This document shows positions 45,680-54,175 of a DNA stretch of 64,000 bases, piece after piece; the stretch's first letter is position 1; the number at the start of each line of letters is the position of its first letter. The stretch is from CBDDBK01 sp965225715. Lineage in GTDB: Bacteria > Bacteroidota > Bacteroidia > Cytophagales > Flammeovirgaceae. The position numbers and the translations under genes are program-made. The stretch covers positions 682,001 to 746,000 of the forward strand of contig CBDDBK010000004.1 of the NCBI GenBank assembly GCA_965225715.1. The letters are read 5' to 3'. The notes under the pieces are model-generated. The model saw nothing but the letters and a program-made list of their open reading frames with translations. It ran no database searches and had not been told where the DNA came from.

Positions 45680-45772
45680 TATAGCAGTGCTATTTTATTA
45701 CGGGAAACGGTCTCTTTCATTGCCAAGGTATTAGATATACTAAAAGTCCCTTTTTCAAGTGGATCGACTATA
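45680..45772 (-). repeat. interspersed 95-bp-type repeat supplying the PIN toxin stop codon
   Basis: TATAGCAGTGCTATTTTATT, ACGGGAAACGGTCTCTTTCA, then AAAAGTCCCTTTTTCAAGTG and GATCGACTATA. Its terminal TATAGTC (reversed) contains the TAG stop of the toxin gene. Confidence 0.75.
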
Positions 45773-46169
45773 ATATTGGTTTTAATTTTTTAAGGTATCC
45801 GTTTTTTCGCCCTTGAATTAAAATTCCCAAAAGTCCAATAATCTGTAATCCATAGTTTTCGGCTAATTTTCTGCCTTTCCTCTCATCAATAATTAATAAA
45901 TTTGCTTGCATTTCTTTGGCTAATACTATCGCTTCAGCTTCTCCTGGGTCTAACTGCTTTTCTATTTTTTTAACTTCATTTTGATTTAAAACAGTTTTAA
46001 CCAATAGCCATTTTTGAAGGTCAATATCGTTTTTTTGACTTTCATAAACGGATAATTCTTGATAGACCTTTTTTGGGATATAGACTTTTCCAAACAACTG
46101 TTTTAAAATATTAAGTTGTTCTATTTGGATTAGATTTGTAATTGCAGAAGTATCGCTTATAATTAGCAT
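45768..46169 (-). CDS. PIN-domain toxin (DUF3368)
   Basis: A 133-residue PIN-like RNase. The acidic residues expected for metal binding are visible in 'IISDTSAITNL' (Asp near the N-terminus), 'VYQEL', 'LDPGEAEAIVLA' and 'LLIIDERKGRKLAE'. The 'DERKGRxxA' and 'GLLGIL' blocks identify the DUF3368 subgroup, usually paired with UPF0175 antitoxins as here. It follows its antitoxin by 1 bp, so the pair is one operon. The toxin probably cleaves RNA; the target is unknown. Its stop codon lies in an interspersed repeat. Confidence 0.88.
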   Translation of the reverse strand: MLIISDTSAITNLIQIEQLNILKQLFGKVYIPKKVYQELSVYESQKNDIDLQKWLLVKTVLNQNEVKKIEKQLDPGEAEAIVLAKEMQANLLIIDERKGRKLAENYGLQIIGLLGILIQGRKNGYLKKLKPIL

Positions 46170-46170
46170 A

Positions 46171-46413
46171 TTAACCCAATTGTTTTAACGTTTCTAAATC
46201 TTTTTCCAAATCTTGAAGGTCGTATTTTATACAAACATTTCTTTTAGCCATTTCTTTTTGAAATTCAATTTGCGTTAAACTAGCTAATTTTTTGGCTTGA
46301 CCAATAGACATTTTTTCAATATCATAAAGATAAACGGCAAGATCGATTAACAACTCGGGGGGACTAAGCTCTAAATCTTCTAATAGAGTTCCTGAAACGA
46401 TTAAGTCTTTCAT
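46171..46413 (-). CDS. UPF0175 antitoxin
   Basis: An 80-residue protein with the UPF0175 helical pattern: 'ELSPPELLIDLAVYLYDIEK', then 'MSIGQAKKLASLTQIEFQKE', a helix-turn-helix-like region, and a short acidic tail that would bind the toxin ('DLQDLEKDLETLKQLG'). It is the promoter-proximal gene of the pair and probably autoregulates. Direct adjacency to a DUF3368 toxin supports the call. Confidence 0.85.
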   Translation of the reverse strand: MKDLIVSGTLLEDLELSPPELLIDLAVYLYDIEKMSIGQAKKLASLTQIEFQKEMAKRNVCIKYDLQDLEKDLETLKQLG

Positions 46414-46550
46414 ATAAAATATTCTTTTAAATGTTGAAAATGAGCAGTTTAAATACTTAAAAGTTTTAAATATTTGAAAATCAATAACTTATATTTTTAA
46501 AATTAAAAATAGTATTCTTTTTTATCAACACTTCGGTAAGTTTTTGCCCT

Positions 46551-46583
46551 AAACCTCTCAGGTTTTTAAAACCTGAGAGGTTT
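46551..46583. repeat. REP-like hairpin 1
   Basis: AAACCTCTCAGG / CCTGAGAGGTTT arms around TTTTTAAAA. The variable triplet is CTC in one arm and GAG in the other. Its flanks (CACTTCGGTAAG) are the reverse of the ACCGAAGTATTG flank of hairpin 2, so it lies in the opposite orientation. Confidence 0.85.
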
Positions 46584-46674
46584 GACGCTGGAAATTAACA
46601 AGTTACAAAAACAGAAGCCTTAAGTTATATCATTCTTAAAATCAACTATTTGCAATTTTTTACCGAAGTATTGT

Positions 46675-46906
46675 TTATAGCAAAGCTATTTTATTTTGCG
46701 AAACCTTACGTTTCAATGCCAATAAGTCAATGATTAATGTAAAGTGATTAATGATTTTTTATATTTAAGTTGTTGATTTTCAAGGTACTAAACCTGTCAG
46801 GTTTTTAAAAACCTGACAGGTTTGAGGCATTGATTTTCAATTTGTTATAAAAATTTACCGAAGTATTGAACCTTTAAAAATCCTTTTTTAAATTGACATG
46901 ACTATA
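46675..46906 (-). repeat. interspersed 95-bp-type repeat interrupted by a hairpin unit
   Basis: TTATAGCAAAGCTATTTTAT ... CGTTTCAATGCCAATAAGTC (46675-46735) is the proximal half; CCTTTAAAAATCCTTTTTTA, then AATTGACATGACTATA (46871-46906), is the distal half. About 135 bp containing hairpin 2 separates them. Confidence 0.65.
46746..46868 (+). repeat. 123-bp direct repeat with REP-like hairpin 2 (46790-46823)
   Basis: Hairpin arms AAACCTGTCAGG / CCTGACAGGTTT. The unit runs from GATTAATGATTTTTTATATT to AATTTACCGAAGTATTG and recurs at 46965-47087 with four scattered changes outside the stem. Confidence 0.85.
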
Positions 46907-46964
46907 ACGTGAGTTCAAATATAGGTTTTTTTAGTTAAAAAATTGAAATACTGTAAGTATCAAT

Positions 46965-47087
46965 GATTAATGATTTTTTATATTTAAGTTGTTGATTTTC
47001 AAGGTACTAAACCTACGAGGTTTTTAAAAACCTCGTAGGTTTAAAGCATTGATTTTCAATTTTTTATAAAAATTTACCGAAGCATTG
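46965..47087 (+). repeat. 123-bp direct repeat with REP-like hairpin 3 (47009-47042)
   Basis: Hairpin arms AAACCTACGAGG / CCTCGTAGGTTT. Relative to the other unit the stem triplet is ACG/CGT instead of GTC/GAC, with pairing preserved. A half-copy (AAACCTAGTAGGTT) follows at 47173-47186. Confidence 0.85.
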
Positions 47088-47282
47088 TAAGTATAATACT
47101 TCGTTAAAAAATCTTTAAAAGATGATACTATTTTGAATTTTAAGTGCACAAGTTATTGGTTTTCAATATACTAAACCTAGTAGGTTACGAAATAAGTCTG
47201 AAAAGGCAACAGATTAAACAGCCCACCTTGAGGATAAGCAGTTTGATTTACCGCTACTTTTGGGTTTTTCCACCAAAATATT

Positions 47283-48254
47283 TTAAGTTTCGCTTTTTTT
47301 AGTGTATTTAGACTCTATAATTTCTTGAACTCTTTTTTCAGAAATATTGAGTGATTTTGAAATAATAGGCACTGAAATCTTATTTTTATAAAACCCTAGC
47401 ACAGCGTCTATTTCTCTTTTTTCAATTCCTTTTTCAATTCCTTTTTCAATTCCTTTTTCAATTCCTTTTTCAATTCCTTTTTCAATTCCTTTTTCAATTC
47501 CTTTTTCAATTCCTTTTTCAAAGCCTTCTATTGCAGCTGTCTCTTTGACACTATTCTCTATCATTTTATTTTCCATATAACGCAAATAAATAGCCCGGTC
47601 TTTAGGATTTAAAGCACTTTCGTCCAATTTTTTCTTGGCTTTTTCCAAACCTTTAGCCTTAATAGTTTCAGGAACTTTGCTATGTTTCAAAAAATAAATC
47701 CACTCATCTAAAGTTGTTTTAGAAACATCATTAAAATTATTGACTTTCAAAATGATATATTTGGGAAAAATATCACTAACGCTTTCTATGTGGTATTTCT
47801 GGCATTGTCTTTTAGACGGCTCAAGACGATCACGAAGGTGATCCCCTGTAAAATTGACCTCCCCTCGATAAATATAATCTTTGCCCTGCCCTAAGTCAAA
47901 ATAGACAATGTTGATCGAATATATTTTTTGGATAGTTCCATAAATTTCTCCTAATTTAATATATTGGGTTACAAGTTTAGAAACCCCATAAAGCATACGC
48001 TGAAAATAATCTATTTCAGCATCATTTTGAATTTCAACAAGGATCAATTCGCCAAGCTTCGTTCGAACTAAAATATCCACCCGATTAAATTTATCATCTA
48101 CCTCCTCTTGATTGCTTTCGCTATCTAAAATTTCTTTAATGCTAACGTCAAACTTCAGCAGCTCACTCATAAAACCTTCTAAAATACTATGATTGGCTTT
48201 ATCGCGAAGCAAACGCTTTATCGCCCAATCAAATTGAATTAACTTTTTTGCCAT
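47283..48254 (-). CDS. Rpn/PD-(D/E)XK nuclease-transposase family protein
   Basis: 323 residues. The N-terminal PD-(D/E)XK domain shows 'WAIKRLLRDKANHSILEGFM', 'NRVDILVRTKLGELILVEIQ' (D...ExQ active site) and 'IDYFQRMLYGVSKLVTQYI', the pattern of the PDDEXK/Rpn 'transposase' family; Rpn proteins act in recombination or as DNA-cutting effectors. The C-terminal part has eight or nine tandem GIEK repeats (12-bp DNA repeats), then a 40-residue helix-turn-helix-like tail ('IDAVLGFYKNKISVPIISKS'). It shares that tail with the broken gene 90 bp upstream. Possibly co-transcribed with the remnant. Confidence 0.82.
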   Translation of the reverse strand: MAKKLIQFDWAIKRLLRDKANHSILEGFMSELLKFDVSIKEILDSESNQEEVDDKFNRVDILVRTKLGELILVEIQNDAEIDYFQRMLYGVSKLVTQYIKLGEIYGTIQKIYSINIVYFDLGQGKDYIYRGEVNFTGDHLRDRLEPSKRQCQKYHIESVSDIFPKYIILKVNNFNDVSKTTLDEWIYFLKHSKVPETIKAKGLEKAKKKLDESALNPKDRAIYLRYMENKMIENSVKETAAIEGFEKGIEKGIEKGIEKGIEKGIEKGIEKGIEKGIEKREIDAVLGFYKNKISVPIISKSLNISEKRVQEIIESKYTKKSET

Positions 48255-48345
48255 AACTCTTTAACACTTAAAATATAAAAAATAGCTTTCCCTGGTTCCC
48301 TGCAGAAAAAACCCATCAACGGCACAACTCATTTATACGAATATC

Positions 48346-49083
48346 TTAGATTCCATTTTTTTGGGTATATCCAGACTTTATAATTTCTTGAACTCTTTTT
48401 TCGGAAATATTAAGTGATTTTGAAATGATAGGTATTGAAATTTTATTTTTATAAAGTCCAAGTACCGATTCTATTTCTTTTTTTTCAATTCCTTTTTCAA
48501 TTCCTTTTTCAATTCCTTTTTCAATTCCTTTTTCAATTCTTTTTTCAATTCTTTTTTCAATTCCTTCTCGAAAAAAAGGATGCTCAGCTGGATTATATAC
48601 AAATGCCATATTATCGATGATTTTAGTGAGTAAATTGGGTAACCAATCGCGTAACCCTGATAGTATAAATAAACGACTTAATTCTTTCTCAAAATCACCT
48701 TTAACAGAACTCATACTCTTGAGATGATTAACTGCAGTTTTTACAATATCTTCCCTTTCCTCTTCTTTCATAGCACACAAGGGAACAATAAGGGCTAGTT
48801 TTGAAGGCGCTTTCGACAACAACTTGTTCGCTTTTATGCTTGATAAATCAAGCAAATCAAAACCTAAATACACCTACTTGCTTCGAGTTTAGTCGGCATA
48901 GTGGCGTTCTTTTCGCCTATGTAAATAACAACATGACGTATGGGTAAGACTTCTTTTTTTTGTTTTTTTCGCTCCCGCATCAAAAAAGCGTGGTACTCGC
49001 CAATGTGGTTAAGCATATTTTTATCATCTGTTGTGTGAACCTCAATATGAAATATGGGCTTGCCTCGGCGGTTCAGAAAAACT
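48346..49083 (-). pseudogene. second Rpn-like gene, truncated and frameshifted
   Basis: Minus-strand frames give 'RGKPIFHIEVHTTDDKNMLN', 'HIGEYHAFLMRERKK', 'LPIRHVVIYIGEK', 'MPTKLEASR', then after one missing base near 48875 'YLGFDLLDLSSIKANKLLSK' and onward. This resembles a different PD-(D/E)XK/Rpn subgroup (IEVHTTDD active-site strand). The N-terminus is missing: the frame meets a foreign signal-peptide fragment at 49083. The end carries GIEK-type repeats and the same 40-residue tail as the neighbouring gene. Confidence 0.7.
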
Positions 49084-49144
49084 ATAATTTAATTGGCAAA
49101 GCAATAGTAAACCAATGAATAATTTTATAATTAATGGTTTCATA
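49078..49144 (-). pseudogene. duplicated signal-peptide fragment
   Basis: It encodes MKPLIIKLFIGLLLLCQLNY, identical to the start of the truncated CsgG-like gene at 42757, and the DNA identity extends over about 65-75 bp including a few bases upstream of the ATG. It is joined to the Rpn-like remnant. Confidence 0.7.
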
Positions 49145-49178
49145 ATAGGGTATTTAAATTGAAAATGAGGGTTTTAAA

Positions 49179-49208
49179 ATCCTCAAGATTTAAAAAACCT
49201 TGAGGATT
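49179..49208. repeat. REP-like hairpin 4, divergent
   Basis: AATCCTCAAG ... CTTGAGGATT around ATTTAAAAAAC, the same architecture as the hairpins at 46-47 kb with a different stem. It lies 37 bp after the stop of the DUF349-like gene and could act as its terminator. Confidence 0.6.
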
Positions 49209-49244
49209 AAGTGTAAGTAGGAAAGTTAAGATAAGATACATAAA

Positions 49245-50636
49245 CTATATATGCGTATTTAGGCTTTGGTCAAATTCTTTATCGAGTTCACTATCTTTAT
49301 TATCTTCAATCTTATCTTCATTTAAATCGTTATCATCCATGCCTATGTTAATATCTGTTTCCATATCAACACTTTTCAACACTTGAATATTTTCTAAAAG
49401 CTGATTTTTGATAAAACTTTTAGTTTGTAAACGTGTTGAACAATTTTTAAACGCGCGGATTTTATCAACATCATCATAGAGATTTGGTAAAAACTTTAAT
49501 TCTTCATACAGCTTTTCATCATCACTTAATGATTTTTCTATTACATCTATTTTAGCTTCAAGTAGCTCAATAGACGTAAATGTTTTAAATTCCGGATATT
49601 TAGCCCTGACCTGTTTTTCCATAAAATTAATTTCAAAAATTTGATTACAAATGAAAACAAACTTTTTATTAATTTCTTTATCTTCTAGCGAGTTTGGTTT
49701 AGCACGCCAAGTTTTTTGAATAGCCTGAATAGTTTTAATAGGAAAAGGAAAACCCACGATTAAAATATTTTCAGTATATTTTAATAATTGATTTTTACTG
49801 GTATCTGGACTATTTAAGTCTATAATTGGATCAGATTCTAATTTTTTATAAAAATTATCAACTAGACGTTTAAACTCTTTGTCTAATTTGTCGAATATAT
49901 CATCTTCTTCTATTATACCTACTTCCTTCCATTCATTTTCGATTTCTTTCACATCATCTTTTACTTTTTCTTTATTTAAGGCGGTATTATAATTTCTCAT
50001 ATAAGACAATAACCTATTATAAGAAGCTATCTTTGACTTAGTAGATTCGTCATCAACATCAACATCGGGGAAAACAGATTTCTTTTTCACAAATTTTTTA
50101 AGGATACGTTGAAATTTTCGTTGAAACTTTTTATCTTCTTCAGAAGGCGCTTTTCCTATTATTAACCATCGCTCTTTTAAACGAGTAACTTTTTCATTTA
50201 TATCTTTCCATTCTTCAGTACTTTCGCTTAATTCTTGTAATTCATCGAGAAGCTCTTCTTTTAATTCAGAATTTCGGATTCGATTTCTCTGGATATAATC
50301 ATTAATATCGCTTTGGAGTTTTTCAATAATAATAAATAGATATTCATAATCACCTATACCTTTATAAGTCTTTAAGCGTTTTGTAAGAACATCTAAACCT
50401 ACTAAATAAGAACCAATATTTGACTCGGTTTCTACTTTTTCTTTAATTCGTTCTACTTTTTGCTTAATAATCTCATATTTATCAATATAGTAGTTTAGAC
50501 TTTTTTCAGGAGTTTCTCTGACTTCTCCAATTTCTCTATCTTCAAAATATTTATTACCTTTGACATATACTTTGCCATTAAGAACGTACCCATAATCGGT
50601 AATATCAGGGTACGTTTGACTATTATCTTCAGACAT
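49245..50636 (-). CDS. DUF349-like coiled-coil protein
   Basis: A 463-residue, highly charged, helical, cytosolic protein. Repeated helical units end in 'VTRLKERWLIIGKAPSEEDK' plus 'KFQRKFQRILKKF', 'IENEWKEVGIIEEDDIFDKL' and 'IQKTWRAKPNSLEDKEINKK', the W-x(3)-G-x(4)-D pattern of DUF349 repeats found in long Bacteroidota proteins. The function of the family is unclear. The C-terminal 50 residues are very acidic. It ends 109 bp before the aldolase fusion gene's... upstream neighbour on the same strand, so the two could be co-transcribed. Confidence 0.7.
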   Translation of the reverse strand: MSEDNSQTYPDITDYGYVLNGKVYVKGNKYFEDREIGEVRETPEKSLNYYIDKYEIIKQKVERIKEKVETESNIGSYLVGLDVLTKRLKTYKGIGDYEYLFIIIEKLQSDINDYIQRNRIRNSELKEELLDELQELSESTEEWKDINEKVTRLKERWLIIGKAPSEEDKKFQRKFQRILKKFVKKKSVFPDVDVDDESTKSKIASYNRLLSYMRNYNTALNKEKVKDDVKEIENEWKEVGIIEEDDIFDKLDKEFKRLVDNFYKKLESDPIIDLNSPDTSKNQLLKYTENILIVGFPFPIKTIQAIQKTWRAKPNSLEDKEINKKFVFICNQIFEINFMEKQVRAKYPEFKTFTSIELLEAKIDVIEKSLSDDEKLYEELKFLPNLYDDVDKIRAFKNCSTRLQTKSFIKNQLLENIQVLKSVDMETDINIGMDDNDLNEDKIEDNKDSELDKEFDQSLNTHI

Positions 50637-50755
50637 TTTAATAAAAATAACTTTACAAATTTGATAATTAAATTAAAAACGCAATGGATTAAATTAAAAA
50701 AATAAAAGCGAATAGCTTATAATTTTTAGATTAACTATTTCAAATATTTTATTTG

Positions 50756-52828
50756 TTAAATAACCCTATCATTTCCTCCATCGATAGGTATTTGGGCTCC
50801 TGTTGTTTTTGAAAAAACAGGACTTAATAAACTAAGAATAACTTCAGCTACATCTTTAGATAAAATTTCGGTTTTTAATAAATTTCTACTTTTATATGCT
50901 TTAACTGAAAGTTTATAATATTTTGCTCTAGCTTCTAATACGTTTTTTGTCCAAATATTAGTATCATAAACAGCATCTGGGTGTACCACGTTAACGTTAA
51001 TTTTATGTTCTGATAGTTCTAAAGCTGCTATTCTTGCTAATTGTACTAATCCTGTTTTAGCAACTGAATAAGCACTTGCGCCATAACCAGGTGCTTGTAC
51101 ATTTTTTGAACCCACAATTACAATACTCGGATTTATAGCTACTTTTAAATATGGAATAAGCGCTTGAATTATATTTTGAGTTGCTGTTAAATTAATATTT
51201 AAGCTATTTTGCCAATTTTCGGAGTCTATATTTTCTATGGTTTCACTTTTAGTAAAAACTCCAGCATTACTAACTAACATATCTATACCTCCAAAATGGA
51301 GTATTGCTTTTTCAATTGCTTCATTAACAGATAAATATCCCTTATTTTGATTTTGTTCTTTTTTTATTTTAGTAATATCACAACATATGCCTTTAACCAG
51401 TTGACTTTTATAACAAGTTTCTACTTTAACATCTATATCCAAAGCGATAACAGCAGTTCCTTCTCTTATAAGGGCTTCTACTGTAGCTTTACCTATACCA
51501 TTAGCAGCGCCAGTGACTAGGGCTACACGTCCTCCGAAAGGCGTTATTTTTTTTTGGTTTTTTAACTTATTTTGTTCTAAATCCCAATATTCTACCTCAA
51601 AAATATCTTTTTCAGGTAGTGGTTGCCAGCTTTCAAAAGCTTCGGCTTGTAATATGGCCCTGGTAGTATGGTTTTTTATATCATTTATAATTTCAATTTC
51701 TTTGGGATTCTTTCCAAAAATTATAGCCCCTTTTCCTTGCCAAATACCCCACTTAGGTGCTTTATCTAAACAGATTAATTTCCCATCTGTATACTTATCA
51801 AAATAATTTTTATAATCATTAGCATAGTCATCAACTGATTTTGTTATACTATCGTATCTATTAATAATTAGAGGTTTAAGTTTAGTACGAATAACATGAT
51901 CCGGAGTCAGAGGGCCTCTAGTGCTTATTTGCTTCATATCATCTAACATACTAAAACCAAGCATATGTTCAGAGTTATCTAAACGCATTAAAACGGGTTC
52001 TTTTTTTATATTGCTAACTGCTTTTCTTAGGTTAGCCAAAGCAATTAAATCTATATCTGAAACTGGTATTTTATTAAATGAAACGGGTTGAAACTTTATT
52101 AGATAATTTGTCGCTTTAGCAACTAAATTAATCATATTGTCGTAACTCTCTTGGGCTGTATTAGCAAAAGTGAAAATGCCATGATTCATTAAAATGATAC
52201 CTTTACATTTTTCCCATTTGAACTCTTTTGAACAAGTTGCTTTGTAAACAGCCTTAGCTAATACAAAACCGGGCATAACATAAGGAATAACTAGTAAATC
52301 ATTTCCGTAAACATTTTGAATATGTTTTAAACCATTGGGATTATTGGTAAGAGTAACAACAGCATCTGCATGAGTATGATCTACAAATTTAAAAGGGATT
52401 ATAGCATGTAGTATAGCTTCTACAGAGGGATTAGGCGCAAAAGGATCAATAAGTGCTAAGCGTTGCTCTCTGACCATAGAAACATCATCAAGATGCTCTA
52501 GCTTAACTAATTTTTTTAAATAGTCAAGTTTAGCAGGTGAAAACCCTGCTTTTTTTATAGTAGCAAGATCCCAACCACTTCCTTTTATATACAAAATATC
52601 CTCATATTGCCCAAAGATATTTTTGCACCTTACTTTTAATGAAGTGTTTCCACCACCATGTAAAACTAAAGAGGGATCTTGTCCTAATAAACGAGATGTT
52701 TTAACTCGCTGTTCTATCTCGTCATTTACTTGTATTTCGGATTCTCCTTCGTCAGTTTGGATTCCTGATTCATTTTCGTCTGTTTGCATGTTTGATTTAT
52801 CTTTACTGTTAGTTAATAGGTTTTTCAT
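50756..52828 (-). CDS. bifunctional class II aldolase / short-chain dehydrogenase
   Basis: 690 residues, two enzyme domains. Residues about 35-410 form a class II aldolase (RhaD/FucA-like) with zinc ligands in 'DHTHADAV' and 'LMNHGIFTFA' and the substrate motif 'LHGGGNTSLK'. Residues about 430-690 are an SDR with TGAANGIG, 'NAGVFTKSE' and the catalytic 'YSVAKTG'. In sugar catabolism such fusions cleave rhamnulose 1-phosphate-type substrates and oxidise the lactaldehyde product. No other rhamnose gene is near, so the substrate is open. The first 35 residues are an acidic leader containing a small repeat (QTDENESGIQTDEGESEIQ) not expected in the family. Confidence 0.88.
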   Translation of the reverse strand: MKNLLTNSKDKSNMQTDENESGIQTDEGESEIQVNDEIEQRVKTSRLLGQDPSLVLHGGGNTSLKVRCKNIFGQYEDILYIKGSGWDLATIKKAGFSPAKLDYLKKLVKLEHLDDVSMVREQRLALIDPFAPNPSVEAILHAIIPFKFVDHTHADAVVTLTNNPNGLKHIQNVYGNDLLVIPYVMPGFVLAKAVYKATCSKEFKWEKCKGIILMNHGIFTFANTAQESYDNMINLVAKATNYLIKFQPVSFNKIPVSDIDLIALANLRKAVSNIKKEPVLMRLDNSEHMLGFSMLDDMKQISTRGPLTPDHVIRTKLKPLIINRYDSITKSVDDYANDYKNYFDKYTDGKLICLDKAPKWGIWQGKGAIIFGKNPKEIEIINDIKNHTTRAILQAEAFESWQPLPEKDIFEVEYWDLEQNKLKNQKKITPFGGRVALVTGAANGIGKATVEALIREGTAVIALDIDVKVETCYKSQLVKGICCDITKIKKEQNQNKGYLSVNEAIEKAILHFGGIDMLVSNAGVFTKSETIENIDSENWQNSLNINLTATQNIIQALIPYLKVAINPSIVIVGSKNVQAPGYGASAYSVAKTGLVQLARIAALELSEHKINVNVVHPDAVYDTNIWTKNVLEARAKYYKLSVKAYKSRNLLKTEILSKDVAEVILSLLSPVFSKTTGAQIPIDGGNDRVI

Positions 52829-52940
52829 TGTTTTATTTATTTTTGTTAATATTTAACATTTAATACGAATAAAACTTTTAACATCAAATGTATAAAATAA
52901 ATAATTTATTTCCCAATAAATTATTTATTTTATATAAAAA

Positions 52941-52968
52941 AAACCTATCAAATTAATTTGATAGGTTT
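52941..52968 (-). terminator. bidirectional-looking terminator
   Basis: A perfect 28-nt palindrome (AAACCTATCAAATT / AATTTGATAGGTTT) with T-runs on both sides, 35 bp after the stop of the collagen-like lipoprotein gene. Its outer AAACCT...AGGTTT arms resemble the REP-like hairpins at 46-47 kb. Confidence 0.8.
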
Positions 52969-53002
52969 TTATATTATCTAAAGAAATCAAATCTTTAAAA
53001 TA

Positions 53003-54175
53003 TTATTCTTTTTTACGGCGTTGATTATTAACATTTAAACTTTCAGCATCAAAATCAGCAACAAGACCAGATGCATCTGTATTGACTTCAGCTCCTCCAC
53101 TAAAAGGTTGTAAAACAACCCAATCAAACCATCTATTATTTCCTCCATCTGCTGTTTGTGGATGAACATAACTAGCACTAGTTAAATTTATATCTGCTCT
53201 TGAAACACTAGCATCTAATAGAAGTGGGATATATTGCTCTCCATTTTGGGTGATTGCTCCACTAATAAGAAGAGGCTGCTCTGTAACATCATTGCCTGCT
53301 TGAGCATCTAAAGAAGCGCCTGCCACAGTTAAATGTACACCAAAAGAATCTGCCACAGTACCTTCATCTACAGCTTGACCTACACCATTAAAGTCTGAAA
53401 GATATAACCAATAACGAGTTCTACCTTGGTCATTATTAGTTATAAGTTTCATTACGCCATTATTTTCTACAGCACCACCATTAGTCCTATCTTGTATGGT
53501 AAAAGCATTCCAGATTTTTTTTCTTGGGAAAAGATTAGTAGCATCTAAATCAGCAACAACATTTCGAGCTGTGGAATCTCCTCCAACAGGGAAAAAGACT
53601 ACCCAATCGTAGAAACGCCCTGCTTCACCAGTGCTCAGTGTAGCCTGAGTAGGTGCATTAGGCAGAGGAATATAAATAGTACCACTTGTTTTTACAATAC
53701 TATCAAGCAATATAGGTTGTTCCCCTGCGTCAAACTGATGTTGAGCTGTTATTGTGGCACCTGCCACAGTTTGATACACAAGAAAACTATCACTACGTGC
53801 ATCATTATCAACATTAAATCCATCTAATTTATAAAAATAATAACCAAAATCATCTCTAACTAGACTTGCTAATCCAATACCCAAATCGCCGGGATCGTTG
53901 TTGGTTCTACGATCTTCAATATAAAAATTATTCCAAACTGTTGTTGGAATACCCGTAGGAGAAACACCTTGCGGTGGTCGAGCACCGTCGGCACCGTCGG
54001 CACCGTCGGCACCGTCGGCACCATCAGCACCATTGGTGCCAGCAGCACCAGCAGGTCCAGCAGCACCAGCAGGTCCAGTAGCACCATCAGAACCAGCAGG
54101 TCCTTCACAACTTACCAAAGAAGTGAACATTACTATTCCTATTAAACATACTAAGAGCTTGATGTACAATTTCAT
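53003..54175 (-). CDS. collagen-like lipoprotein with a duplicated domain
   Basis: 390 residues. A lipoprotein signal ends in LVSC (Cys about 23). Then follows a collagen-like Gly-X-Y tract (about residues 25-67, GPAGSDGATGPAGAAGPAGA then GADGAD repeats), typical of surface-exposed rods. The remainder is two related units of about 150 residues: 'WNNFYIEDRRTNN ... GYYFYKLDGF ... FYDWVVFFPVGG ... VVADLDATNL' and 'WNAFTIQDRTNGG ... RYWLYLSDF ... WFDWVVLQPFSGG ... LVADFDAESL'. I do not recognise this domain. It is probably anchored in the outer membrane. The GAD codons are a short DNA repeat (CACCGTCGG) with a local GC peak. Confidence 0.8.
   Translation of the reverse strand: MKLYIKLLVCLIGIVMFTSLVSCEGPAGSDGATGPAGAAGPAGAAGTNGADGADGADGADGADGARPPQGVSPTGIPTTVWNNFYIEDRRTNNDPGDLGIGLASLVRDDFGYYFYKLDGFNVDNDARSDSFLVYQTVAGATITAQHQFDAGEQPILLDSIVKTSGTIYIPLPNAPTQATLSTGEAGRFYDWVVFFPVGGDSTARNVVADLDATNLFPRKKIWNAFTIQDRTNGGAVENNGVMKLITNNDQGRTRYWLYLSDFNGVGQAVDEGTVADSFGVHLTVAGASLDAQAGNDVTEQPLLISGAITQNGEQYIPLLLDASVSRADINLTSASYVHPQTADGGNNRWFDWVVLQPFSGGAEVNTDASGLVADFDAESLNVNNQRRKKE

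Larger units (their letters stand above)
46414..47282. other. repeat-filled gene-free stretch
   Basis: 869 bp with no gene. It holds three REP-like hairpins and one half-hairpin, a 123-bp direct repeat (46746-46868 and 46965-47087), and a copy of the interspersed repeat split by one hairpin unit. Each is listed separately. Confidence 0.8.

Noticed and set aside
47420..47525. 12-bp tandem repeats as a phase-variation switch
   Set aside because: The unit is a multiple of three, so copy changes alter the GIEK tract length but not the reading frame.
53869..54108. Leu/Val-rich repetitive frame
   Set aside because: It is an alternate frame of the collagen-like tract.
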